Origin: Colwellia sp.
GTDB taxonomy: Bacteria; Pseudomonadota; Gammaproteobacteria; Enterobacterales; Alteromonadaceae
Direction: 5' to 3'
DNA: 49,046 nucleotides
Assembly (NCBI GenBank): GCA_013215465.1
Contig: JABSOW010000029.1
Span: 1 to 49,046, forward strand
Of this stretch, positions 35,871 through 44,305 are shown piece by piece. The position numbers and the translations under genes were made by a program. Position 1 is the stretch's first letter; each line of letters begins with the position of its first letter. Below the pieces are notes generated by a model. That model saw nothing but the letters and a program-made list of their open reading frames with translations, searched no databases and was not told the origin of the DNA.

Positions 35871-36767
35871 TCACCAATACTCTTGAAATTCAGTCGCGAT
35901 AAAGTCAAATACTCTGCGAACTCTACGGCTAGTGCGTAGCTCTTGATGACATACTAACCAAATAGGTAGCCGCATAATAGGGCCCAGGTGTTCAAATGCA
36001 CGAACTAAGCTTGGCTCTTGATCGCCCATTTGTTCAGGAAAGAAAATCACCCCTTGCCCTTCTTTACAAAGTGCTAGCTGTAATAATTGACATGATGTAA
36101 GCAGCGAAAAATTATCTTTCGATAGCTTCCAACCTTGTTTATTGAGTAAATCAATCACTGAGTTGCTCCGATCAAAGCCGATTATTTGTAACTCTTTAAG
36201 TTCAGAATACTCCGTAATCGGGGGTAGTTGATCTAAATATTCCAGCGTACCGTAAAACCAGATAACTTCCTCACCCAATTTTTTAGCGATCAAATCATTC
36301 TGCTTTGGATGAAAGCTACGAATAGCAATATCAGCTTCGCGCCGTTTCAGATCGCTAGCTTCATTTGTCACCACCACTTCAATTTCAATACGGGGCTCTT
36401 CTCTACGTAATTTTGCAATTATTTTAGGTAACATATAAGCCGCGGTTAATTCACTGGCAGAAATAATGACAGAGCCTTCAATTTGTTGAGACTGCCCTGT
36501 AGCCGCTAATGAAAGCCCTAACGCAGCATTACCCATTTCTCGGGCATGTGCTAATAACTCCAAGCCACTACTAGTCAATACTAGCCGCTGCCCTACTCGT
36601 TCAAATAACATCAGACTGAGTTCAGCCTCAAGTGCACAAACTTGCCGGCTTAATGTTGGTTGTGTTAAGCCTAGCGATTTAGCCGCCGCTGAAAGAGTGC
36701 CTTCTTCAGCGGTCACTAAAAATGCACGAATGTGATTCCAATCAAAATTTACTGAGGTCCAATTCAT
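35871..36767 (-). CDS. LysR-family transcription regulator
   Basis: 298 residues: winged-helix N-domain (FLVTAEEGTLSAAAKSLGLT, QPTLSRQVCALEAELSLMLF) and a periplasmic-binding-like effector domain (residues 90-298; IEGSVIISASELTAAYMLPK). Divergent from the NAD(P)-binding protein gene, separated by 96 bases that must hold both promoters and the regulator site, so it probably controls that gene and itself. Effector unknown. The gene is complete, unlike the LysR relic at 22055. Confidence 0.93.
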   Translation of the reverse strand: MNWTSVNFDWNHIRAFLVTAEEGTLSAAAKSLGLTQPTLSRQVCALEAELSLMLFERVGQRLVLTSSGLELLAHAREMGNAALGLSLAATGQSQQIEGSVIISASELTAAYMLPKIIAKLRREEPRIEIEVVVTNEASDLKRREADIAIRSFHPKQNDLIAKKLGEEVIWFYGTLEYLDQLPPITEYSELKELQIIGFDRSNSVIDLLNKQGWKLSKDNFSLLTSCQLLQLALCKEGQGVIFFPEQMGDQEPSLVRAFEHLGPIMRLPIWLVCHQELRTSRRVRRVFDFIATEFQEYW

Positions 36768-36863
36768 ACGTATATGTATACCTAAAATACAAATAACACA
36801 GTATATATTTCATTTGCGTATAGGTAAAGTAGCACCCACTGAAGAGCTAAATGGAGTAAAGCG

Positions 36864-37598
36864 ATGACAACCCTAGTTGTTGGCGCAAGTGGTGCAACCG
36901 GCCGTTTGTTGGTTGAGCAGTTACTTGCCAAAGGTGAAAAAGTAAAAATAATTGTGCGTTCAATTGATACCTTGCCTAATGCAATAAAACAAAGCGATCG
37001 ATTAAGCATTACAGAAGCAAACTTGTTGGATATGACCCATGCACAATTGAAAGATTTGATTCAAGGTTGTCATGCTGTCGCTTCCTGCCTTGGGCACAAT
37101 TTAAACGTTAAAGGGATGTTTGGCCACCCTCGTCGTTTGGTAACAGACGCAGTTCAGCGTTTATGCTACGCAATTGAAGCAACAACACCAAGTAGGCCAA
37201 AAACTCCCGTTAAATTTATCTTAATGAATACGACGGGCAATCAAAATATGCAAGCAGGTGAAAAAATTTCAATGACACAGACACTTGTCATTGGCTTGCT
37301 CAGGTTGTTATTACCACCACATGCCGACAACGAAGCAGCCGCCGAATATTTACAATCCCGTTTTGGTAGTCATCAAAAAATAATTGAATGGGTGGCAGTA
37401 CGCCCAGATAGTTTAATTAATAAGGATTCTGTTACAGAATATCAAGCTTATGCATCGCCTATACGCAGCGCTATTTTTAATGCCGGTAAAACCAGTAGAA
37501 TTAACGTTGCACACTTCATGTCACAGTTGGTGATTTGCAACAACACATGGAATAAATGGAAAAACCAAATGCCGGTAATTTACAACGGTTCGATTTGA
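36864..37598 (+). CDS. NAD(P)-binding (atypical SDR/NmrA-like) protein
   Basis: 244 residues. Rossmann start MTTLVVGASGATGRLLVEQL with GASGATG, typical of atypical SDRs that bind NADP without a clear YxxxK active site. Later segments are CHAVASCLGHNL and EWVAVRPDSLINKD. It may act as a redox sensor or reductase; the substrate is unknown. GGAG precedes the ATG. It is divergent from and probably regulated by the LysR gene at 35871. Confidence 0.85.
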   Translation: MTTLVVGASGATGRLLVEQLLAKGEKVKIIVRSIDTLPNAIKQSDRLSITEANLLDMTHAQLKDLIQGCHAVASCLGHNLNVKGMFGHPRRLVTDAVQRLCYAIEATTPSRPKTPVKFILMNTTGNQNMQAGEKISMTQTLVIGLLRLLLPPHADNEAAAEYLQSRFGSHQKIIEWVAVRPDSLINKDSVTEYQAYASPIRSAIFNAGKTSRINVAHFMSQLVICNNTWNKWKNQMPVIYNGSI

Positions 37599-37748
37599 AA
37601 CTGTTCGTTAGAGACTATCGGCTATCGAGAGCTCAATGTAGATGAAAATACACTTTTTTACCTTTAATAGACCTTTAAGTAATAGATACTATCAGCTGAA
37701 ATATTTATTATTTGGCTATCATTACCTTAACAATAAAATGAGAATAAA

Positions 37749-38942
37749 ATGAACAGTATGATTTTAGCATTTCGAACTTCGCCCATAGTAACGTTATTTC
37801 TTTTTAGTCTGCTTTTATTGACAGGGTGCGGTGCAGATGACGGTAAAAAAATATCAGCGCCATTACCTGAAAAACCATTAACGGGTGTGGCCGGTGATGG
37901 CAACTTGCGACATATTGTAGACTATATTCGAATTGACGCTGGTTTGCCGGCTTTAGCGGCGGCTTTGGTACATAATGGGCAGATTGTCGAAATGGCTGCC
38001 ACGGGATTCCGTAAAATAAACAGTAACATTAATGTCACTATCGAAGACAAGTGGCATCTTGGCTCATTAACAAAATCAATGACTTCAACACTGGCAGCAA
38101 TGCTAGTGAAGCAAGGAGTGATCCATTGGAATACCACCATTGCTGAGGTATATCCTGAGTTATCTGGAGTAATGAATAGCAAATATGAAAACGTACAACT
38201 TGAGCAATTGTTGTCACACACATCAGGCATGAGAGCAAACCTGCCAACAGTAAATAGTTATCAAACTAGCCCACTTGATATTGAGGCTCAACGTCAAAAA
38301 ATGGTTGAAGAAGCATTGATTCTCAATCCTGAAGTAGAATCAGGGGAGTTTCTTTATAGTAACTTGGGCTATATGGTTGCAGGGGCAATGATGGAACGAG
38401 TTACCAGTACAAGTTGGGAAGCCTTGTTAGAGAGCCATTTGTTTACCAGCCTGGCGATGACCAACAGTGGCTTCGGTATTCCTGATGTTCTAGATAATTT
38501 ATCTCAGCCCGTTGGACATTTATCTCAAGGCTCTGGCTGGAATGCTAACAACACCGATAATCCAGCTGTTATGGGGCCTGCAGGTGTTGTTCATAGTAGT
38601 CTTGAAGATATGGGTAATTATATTATTGCCCACTTAATGGGGGCTCGTGGCAATGATGTTACCGGTTTATTAACCGCAGCAGAGTTCAGTAAATTGCACA
38701 CCGCTACAGGTAATTCAGATTATGCATTAGGCTGGGCTATTTCTGACAGCACTATTTCCCACAATGGTAGCAACACTAAGTGGCTAGCGAATATAAAAAT
38801 ATTTCCCGAGAAAAATACCGCATTGTTTATCGTTACTAATGCGGCCGATCTACAAAAAGAGCAAAACAGTAAGTCATACAAAGCCATAGCGGAATTAACT
38901 GATGAATTAGTGCAACGTGCCGCAATAGCATTTGCTAATTAG
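37749..38942 (+). CDS. Serine hydrolase, class C beta-lactamase fold, lipoprotein
   Basis: 397 residues. Lipobox LTGC (C27). The three active-site motifs of the penicillin-binding/beta-lactamase family are visible: SLTK (S106, K109), YSN (203-205) and HNG in TISHNGSNTKW near the end, in place of KTG. Such proteins may be D-alanyl-D-alanine peptidases or esterases; resistance function should not be assumed. Located in the envelope by lipid anchor. No operon partner. An imperfect 9 bp hairpin (38992-39031) follows. Confidence 0.9.
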   Translation: MNSMILAFRTSPIVTLFLFSLLLLTGCGADDGKKISAPLPEKPLTGVAGDGNLRHIVDYIRIDAGLPALAAALVHNGQIVEMAATGFRKINSNINVTIEDKWHLGSLTKSMTSTLAAMLVKQGVIHWNTTIAEVYPELSGVMNSKYENVQLEQLLSHTSGMRANLPTVNSYQTSPLDIEAQRQKMVEEALILNPEVESGEFLYSNLGYMVAGAMMERVTSTSWEALLESHLFTSLAMTNSGFGIPDVLDNLSQPVGHLSQGSGWNANNTDNPAVMGPAGVVHSSLEDMGNYIIAHLMGARGNDVTGLLTAAEFSKLHTATGNSDYALGWAISDSTISHNGSNTKWLANIKIFPEKNTALFIVTNAADLQKEQNSKSYKAIAELTDELVQRAAIAFAN

Positions 38943-39172
38943 CCTAATTTAGCTATCACTGAACCATAAGTATAACGCCGCTAGTTACCGGGGTGTTAAA
39001 TTGCATCAGTCTTTACATCCGCTTTAACACCAGTACTTTCATCTTTATTTTTCAATAAAGTATGGGGATCCTAGTTATTTATTGATAAAGTAGCTGTGTT
39101 ATTTCTTGGGTATAACTCAGGTATGATGAATAATTCAAAGTAATGACAAGCCATTTATTTCTAGGGAGTTAT

Positions 39173-40234
39173 ATGAGCGGTAAAAATCGACATCTTAAGC
39201 ATATAGTGATTGTGATTATTTTGTTGCTTGTGTTTGTCTCTAGCAAGCTTTACCGAGAAAATAGCCTGGATAGTTCGACGATATCTAGCCCACCTACTAA
39301 AACGATAATATTGCCTATTCCTAGTAAAAACATCAGTGCTAAAACGGTAATAGCGCCAGTTTTAAAAAAAACTAAGCAAGCTAATAATGTCGTAGTTAAC
39401 ACGCAAATGCTCGGAAAATTTCCATTAAAACAAATTTTCAAGTGTGATACGACAGTTGATGAAAGCCTTGTAGAGCAAGTTAGACAAACTTTAGAGCTGT
39501 ATAGCTATGAGATGCCGTTAAACATAAAAACACACCAAATAAATGAATTATTAGCAATTAGGGTAATTTCCCCTGAGCTGCCCATTAATTTTCATCAAAC
39601 AATAAATGAAAAAATTAAATTAATTCTCCTGCTTTATGAAGAATGGTTCGGCTTAGCTTTGAAAGAACAAATGACCATGAATTTGGTGTTATTGCCTAGT
39701 TTGGAAAGTTATTCTGATGTTATTGCCACCTTGTCGATAGACAGCCCAAATAGCCAAGGTTTATTTTGGGCGAATAGCAACTTTGCTTTTGCCGCTTATC
39801 GAACCGAACAACAACTAGAGCAAACCATTATTCATGAACTGGTGCATGCACTTAATTTTTACCTTATTGGTTATAGCTCCCGTTGGTTAACGGAAGGCCT
39901 AGCTGAATATTTTAAAAAAATTGAATTTCACATGGAAGAAAAGCGCTATGTGTATTCTTTTAACTTTGATAGATCTGTTCATAGCTCCCCTCCTCTAGCT
40001 ATTACTGACTTAGTATTTTTAGAAAATGAATGGGATTCTGGGCAAAGGTCTCATTTGTATGCAAGTGCATTTGAATTAGTCTCTTATTTAATAAAACATA
40101 AAAAAGAAAACAGCATCTTGAGACGATTACTCCATAAAGAAGCCAGACAGCCATGCACTAAGTTAGAAAGCGCTACTTACTTTAATTTAATTAGCGAAAA
40201 TCTTGTAGATTTGTCTGCAGATTTTCAAATGTGA
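39173..40234 (+). CDS. Membrane-anchored gluzincin metallopeptidase
   Basis: 353 residues from ATG 39173, which has GGGAG 4 bases before it; an ATG at 39143 would add 10 residues with a weaker site. One TM helix (IVIVIILLLVFVSS, about 10-24), then a periplasmic domain with HELVHALNFYLIG (H221 and H225 as Zn ligands) and the downstream glutamate in SRWLTEGLAEYF, the pattern of DUF1570/peptidase MA-like families. The substrate is unknown. Stands alone between intergenic stretches. Confidence 0.8.
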   Translation: MSGKNRHLKHIVIVIILLLVFVSSKLYRENSLDSSTISSPPTKTIILPIPSKNISAKTVIAPVLKKTKQANNVVVNTQMLGKFPLKQIFKCDTTVDESLVEQVRQTLELYSYEMPLNIKTHQINELLAIRVISPELPINFHQTINEKIKLILLLYEEWFGLALKEQMTMNLVLLPSLESYSDVIATLSIDSPNSQGLFWANSNFAFAAYRTEQQLEQTIIHELVHALNFYLIGYSSRWLTEGLAEYFKKIEFHMEEKRYVYSFNFDRSVHSSPPLAITDLVFLENEWDSGQRSHLYASAFELVSYLIKHKKENSILRRLLHKEARQPCTKLESATYFNLISENLVDLSADFQM

Positions 40235-40460
40235 TAGTAGAGTAATATAAATACTAGACCCATGGGTTAAGTTAATAAAAAGATCGGTGGAAGCTTTTAA
40301 GCTTCGGGGGGCAACTGACAAATTTTAATTTTCTGACATGTGTTTTAGTCAAGCCGCTTAGAACATTTTATTGCTAGCGGCCCTACCTCATTAGCAGAGC
40401 AATATCGGTTTATTTATAGCGCTATGCTCAATAACTAAAACTATCGTGATTTTTTAAATT

Positions 40461-40880
40461 TTAACTGGTTAATTTTTCCAATAAATCATGAATTTCAGCT
40501 TTTAATTCTTTATCAACAATTTTATTACTACTGATTTTAGCTTGCTCTAGGTGCTCAATAGCACCTGTTTCATCACCTAACTCGACTTTTAGTGCCGCAA
40601 TTGAAAAGCCAATAGATGAACGAAAATCTTTAGAGTTAATCGCTTCAGCCTTCACTAACGCTTGCTGATAAATAATAACGGCCAACGCTAGATCATCGGT
40701 AAAATCAGCAAGTGTTTCCCACTGTACCGGATGGTCTTTTTCCGTATTTTCATTTTCTTCACAGAGTTGTTTCAATTCTGAATAATAACCATCAAATTTC
40801 GCTTGATTTTTTTCTTGTGCAGCCGTCATTAAGCTACCAGTAAGTGAAAGCACTCGCTTGTATATTTTGGTATTCATCAT
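40461..40880 (-). CDS. Small TPR-like protein
   Basis: 139 residues, cytosolic and all helical. The two C-terminal helical pairs (LALAVIIYQQALVKAEAI, FSIAALKVELGDETGAIEHL) fit TPR spacing with conserved A and G positions. Probably a protein-interaction module. The partner is unknown. It lies downstream of trpB on the same strand, with a terminator between them. Confidence 0.75.
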   Translation of the reverse strand: MMNTKIYKRVLSLTGSLMTAAQEKNQAKFDGYYSELKQLCEENENTEKDHPVQWETLADFTDDLALAVIIYQQALVKAEAINSKDFRSSIGFSIAALKVELGDETGAIEHLEQAKISSNKIVDKELKAEIHDLLEKLTS

Positions 40881-41004
40881 AGGTGTGGTCTTATCAATTA
40901 TGGTTAACTAAAAATCAAGCGGTGATTATAGAGCTTTTATAACAACTAAACAGAAACTTAATCACATAAAAGTCAGTTATTACGGTTTTACAACGATATA
41001 ATTA

Positions 41005-41034
41005 AGAATAACAGGTAAAATCACCTGTTATTCT
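41005..41034 (-). terminator. Terminator after trpB
   Basis: AGAATAACAGGT and ACCTGTTATTCT pair perfectly around 6 bases, just beyond the trpB stop. A short AT-rich tail follows on the minus strand. Confidence 0.65.
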
Positions 41035-41043
41035 ATCGTGATT

Positions 41044-42246
41044 TTAGTCAGGTAAACCAAAGGTATCGACAACGTAATCGAGATCTTTATCTCCACGACC
41101 ACTTAAATTTACCAGTACTGATTTTTGTGGATACTTCTTCGCAAGCTTTATCGCATAAGCCACTGCATGCGCACTTTCTAAGGCAGGAATAATTCCTTCT
41201 AATCGGCTCAACTCATAAAAAGCATCAATACACTCTTTATCGGTAATACTGTCGTAAGTCACTTTATTTAAGTCTTTCAACATACTATGTTCAGGACCAA
41301 CACCGGGGTAGTCTAGGCCACTGGCAATAGAATGTACTGGCGCTGGTTCGCCATTTTCATCTTGTAAGGTATAACACTTAAAGCCATGAATAATACCTGG
41401 CTTACCTAAAGTCATTGTCGCCGCATGCTCTCCGGTTTTAAAAGATTTTCCTGCTGGCTCAATACCAAACAATTGACTTTCATCATCATCTAAAAAGGCA
41501 GAAAATATCCCTATGGCGTTACTACCACCACCAAGACATGCAACCACACTGTCAGGTAACTCTCCGGTCATATCAAGAAATTGCTGTCGAGCTTCAATAC
41601 CAATAACACGTTGAAAATCACGAACAATCATAGGGAATGGATGTGGGCCGACAACTGAGCCGATACAATATATGGTTGAAATAGGATCTTTAAGGTACGC
41701 TTCAAAAGCACTGTCTACCGCTTCTTTTAAGGTTTTCAAACCATGTACGACTGGGATTACTGTTGCCCCTAATACTTTCATGCGCAGCACATTGGGGTAT
41801 TCTTTTTTAATATCTACTTCACCCATATGAATTTCACACTCTAAGCCAAAGTAAGCAGCTGCGGTAGCGAGTGCAACACCATGTTGTCCTGCGCCTGTTT
41901 CAGCAATTAACTTCTTTTTACCTAAATGTTTAGCAAGTAAAGCTTCCCCCATACAGTGGTTTAGCTTGTGAGCGCCGGTATGGTTTAGATCTTCTCTTTT
42001 TAAATAAATTTGGCCACCATACTTTTCTGATAAACGATGACAATGATAAACGGGAGTCGGACGACCTTGATAATACTTTCTGATATCACGTAGTTCTGAA
42101 ATAAATTTATGTGACTTACTGATAGAAAAATAAGCATCGTTAATTTTCTTCATTTCGTCTTCTAAATTCGGAGGAATAAATGCCCCACCGTATTCATTAA
42201 AAAATCCATCTTTGTTCGGATACTTTTTAAAATAATTCTCTTTCAT
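41044..42246 (-). CDS. trpB: Tryptophan synthase beta subunit, orphan copy
   Basis: 400 residues from ATG 42246 (AGAGA before it; an upstream in-frame ATG at 42276 would add 10 atypical residues). It condenses indole with serine to tryptophan using PLP. K94 in [12 protein letters not shown] is the Schiff-base lysine. [16 protein letters not shown] (phosphate loop) and NLSGRGDKD are present. The start [11 protein letters not shown] and HKLNHC differ from standard TrpB (GGRFVPE, HKINN). No trpA or other trp genes lie nearby, so it is probably a second copy with another role, such as indole salvage. Confidence 0.9.
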   Translation of the reverse strand: MKENYFKKYPNKDGFFNEYGGAFIPPNLEDEMKKINDAYFSISKSHKFISELRDIRKYYQGRPTPVYHCHRLSEKYGGQIYLKREDLNHTGAHKLNHCMGEALLAKHLGKKKLIAETGAGQHGVALATAAAYFGLECEIHMGEVDIKKEYPNVLRMKVLGATVIPVVHGLKTLKEAVDSAFEAYLKDPISTIYCIGSVVGPHPFPMIVRDFQRVIGIEARQQFLDMTGELPDSVVACLGGGSNAIGIFSAFLDDDESQLFGIEPAGKSFKTGEHAATMTLGKPGIIHGFKCYTLQDENGEPAPVHSIASGLDYPGVGPEHSMLKDLNKVTYDSITDKECIDAFYELSRLEGIIPALESAHAVAYAIKLAKKYPQKSVLVNLSGRGDKDLDYVVDTFGLPD

Positions 42247-42515
42247 TAAATTCTCTAAAATTATGGTGAAGACCACATAGAATAAACACCAATAGAAAAT
42301 ACAGCAAGGGTAAACCCTTTAATTTTGTTAATTTATACCAATTAAATCAAATAAATGGCAAAGAGCTAGACTAAGAAAAATAAAGGTTCATTCCCCAACA
42401 CTTAAACAGGTCAAACAATGCAGCAACTATAAATTAATAAAGTTCTACTATACTTAAATTCTTGTAACAAGGTTGTCGAGTTATAAAATTAAAAACTAAA
42501 ACGGAGAATAATTAA

Positions 42516-43034
42516 ATGAAAAACAAAATACTTATAATATTATCTTTGTTTTCTGTTCATCTTGCAGTATTAGCAGAATCAAGTGATACAAAAATTCAAC
42601 GGGCTATGGCCGCAGCCCCCCAATCGATAAGTAAGCAAGCAACCATTGTAGACTCAAACGGAGAAGTATTACGAAAAGGAGAAAACGGATGGATTTGCAT
42701 GCCTGACACTATGCCAGGAGACAAGGCACCTATGTGTAATGATGCTCTTTGGGTGCAGATGATGAGTGCTGTAGCCACTAAAGCTGACTTTAATGCCACG
42801 GGAATAGGTATTTCTTACATGCTAAAAGGTGATATTGGCTCAGGAGTGAGTAATTCAACACCCTATCATCCAGATCATAAAAATGCTGAGGACTATACAG
42901 AAACAGGCCCACATTTAATGATTATTGTGCCAAAAGAAATGCTAAAAGGCATCACTCGAGATCCTAAATCTGGAGGACCTTATGTCATGTGGGGAGATAC
43001 ACCTTACGCTCATATTATGGTGCCGGTAAAATAA
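42516..43034 (+). CDS. Secreted protein of unknown function
   Basis: 172 residues with signal peptide MKNKILIILSLFSVHLAVLA. Conserved-looking blocks are NGWICMPDTMPGDKAPMC, GISYMLKGDIGSG, PHLMIIVPKE and SGGPYVMWGDTPYAHIMVPV. I have an impression that these blocks recur in uncharacterised secreted proteins but know no function. Two cysteines could form a disulfide. GGAGAA precedes the ATG. It is 117 bases upstream of an intact nitrilase on the same strand. Confidence 0.75.
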   Translation: MKNKILIILSLFSVHLAVLAESSDTKIQRAMAAAPQSISKQATIVDSNGEVLRKGENGWICMPDTMPGDKAPMCNDALWVQMMSAVATKADFNATGIGISYMLKGDIGSGVSNSTPYHPDHKNAEDYTETGPHLMIIVPKEMLKGITRDPKSGGPYVMWGDTPYAHIMVPVK

Positions 43035-43151
43035 CTCAAATAGCACAAGGCTACTTAAACTCACAGGCAGGTATTAGCTATGGTAGTAGCTAGTACCTGT
43101 AATAAATACACAATTGCCTGAATAATCTTACTCGTTAAATGAGATTTAATT

Positions 43152-44096
43152 ATGAAAAAAATAGCACTTATTCAACAAGCACCTTACGTTCTAGATAAAG
43201 AACGTACCATAAAAAAAGCGGTAAAAATCATTAATTCCGTAGCAGAGCAAGGAGCTGAACTAATAGTTTTTCCCGAAGCATTCATACCTGGATACCCAGC
43301 TTGGATATGGCGATTAAAACCTGGTGGTGACTGGGGCATCAGTGAAGCGCTACATGCTCGCTTACTCAAAAATTCAATTGACCTAACTTCAGATGATCTA
43401 AAACCAATGCTCGAAGCAGCTAAAAAGAAAAGTATCACCATTGTTTGTGGGATTAATGAACGAGATAATGCAAATAGTCAATCCACTATTTATAACGCTG
43501 TAATAACAATTAATACTCAAGGTCAAATTGTTAATCATCATCGCAAGCTTATGCCAACTAACCCAGAGAGGATGGTCTGGGGCTTTGGAGATGGACATGG
43601 CTTAAATGTTATAGATACGCCTGTCGGAAGAATTGGCAACCTTATATGCTGGGAAAACTATATGCCACTAGCAAGATATGCCCTGTATGCACAAGGAATA
43701 GAAATATACATAGCACCAACTTATGACAGTGGTGAAGCTTGGACTGGTACTATGCAGCATATTGCTAGAGAAGGAAAGTGCTGGGTATTAAGCTGTGGTG
43801 TGGCGCTAGAAAGAAAAGATTTACCTGAAGACTTTCCCGATATAGATAGGATTTATCCTGTAGATGAAGAATGGATTAATCCTGGAGGTTCGCTTGTTAT
43901 ATCACCCAGTGGAGAAATTGTAGCTGGACCATTATCAAAAGAAAAAGGGAATGTTATTGTTGATATTGATGTAGACTTAGCGTCAAGTTCAAAGCGTGCT
44001 TTGGATGTTGCCGGCCATTACTCAAGGCCTGATATTTTTAAGCTGGAAATAGATAAATCTAGGCAGTCCTCTGTATTCTTTAAAAACGATAGTTAA
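43152..44096 (+). CDS. Nitrilase (cyanide hydratase/nitrilase type)
   Basis: 314 residues. Complete catalytic triad: E42 (FPEAFIPGYPAW), K132 (HHRKLMPT) and C166 (NLICWENYMPLAR). The ICWEN and PGYP signatures fit branch-1 nitrilases that hydrolyse nitriles to acids and ammonia. The natural nitrile is unknown. Cytosolic. It contrasts with the cysteine-less tandem protein at 8489. It may share a transcript with the secreted protein upstream. A moderate TGAGAT precedes the ATG. Confidence 0.92.
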   Translation: MKKIALIQQAPYVLDKERTIKKAVKIINSVAEQGAELIVFPEAFIPGYPAWIWRLKPGGDWGISEALHARLLKNSIDLTSDDLKPMLEAAKKKSITIVCGINERDNANSQSTIYNAVITINTQGQIVNHHRKLMPTNPERMVWGFGDGHGLNVIDTPVGRIGNLICWENYMPLARYALYAQGIEIYIAPTYDSGEAWTGTMQHIAREGKCWVLSCGVALERKDLPEDFPDIDRIYPVDEEWINPGGSLVISPSGEIVAGPLSKEKGNVIVDIDVDLASSSKRALDVAGHYSRPDIFKLEIDKSRQSSVFFKNDS

Positions 44097-44144
44097 TACA
44101 TTTGGTAAAGCTACATTATTTTATAAAACTTTGTTCTTCTATAG

Positions 44145-44305
44145 AGAGCGCATAGGATTCATCGGCGTACCATTGTCTGAATGGAGAACCAATGGCTGAT
44201 TAACCACTTTTTCACGCCAGTAACTTCGCTGCAATAATTCAGCTGCTTTCGTACCACATTCAAATACGTGATATCCCAAGTCCAGAGCTCATTCGCTTTG
44301 TTGCT
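44145..44305 (-). mobile_element. IS3-family OrfB remnant with internal deletion
   Basis: One minus-strand frame reads NKANELWTWDITYL; after a shift another continues FECGTKAAELLQRSYW, then REKVVNQPLVLHSDNGTP and MNPMRS. Both are recognisable parts of the IS3 transposase catalytic core, but the stretch between them is missing. The remnant overlaps the last codons of the GGDEF-EAL gene, whose stop lies at 44289. Edges are approximate. Confidence 0.8.

Noticed and set aside
37749..38942. Annotation as an antibiotic-resistance beta-lactamase
   Set aside because: The third motif is HNG and not KTG and the protein is a lipoprotein; it fits the broad serine-hydrolase family, not AmpC.
39095..39115. 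Sequence similar to the inner part of the MITE end (TTTCTTGGGTATA)
   Set aside because: Only about 12 of 14 bases match and neither the rest of the end nor a partner is present.
40289..40305. Hairpin GAAGC/GCTTC as a terminator of the metallopeptidase gene
   Set aside because: The stem is only 5-7 bp, is followed by G-rich and not T-rich sequence, and lies on its own in a spacer.
41044..44096. Idea that orphan TrpB and nitrilase form an indole-acetonitrile to auxin route
   Set aside because: No enzyme for making the nitrile is present, the genes are divergent, and the nitrilase substrate cannot be read from sequence.
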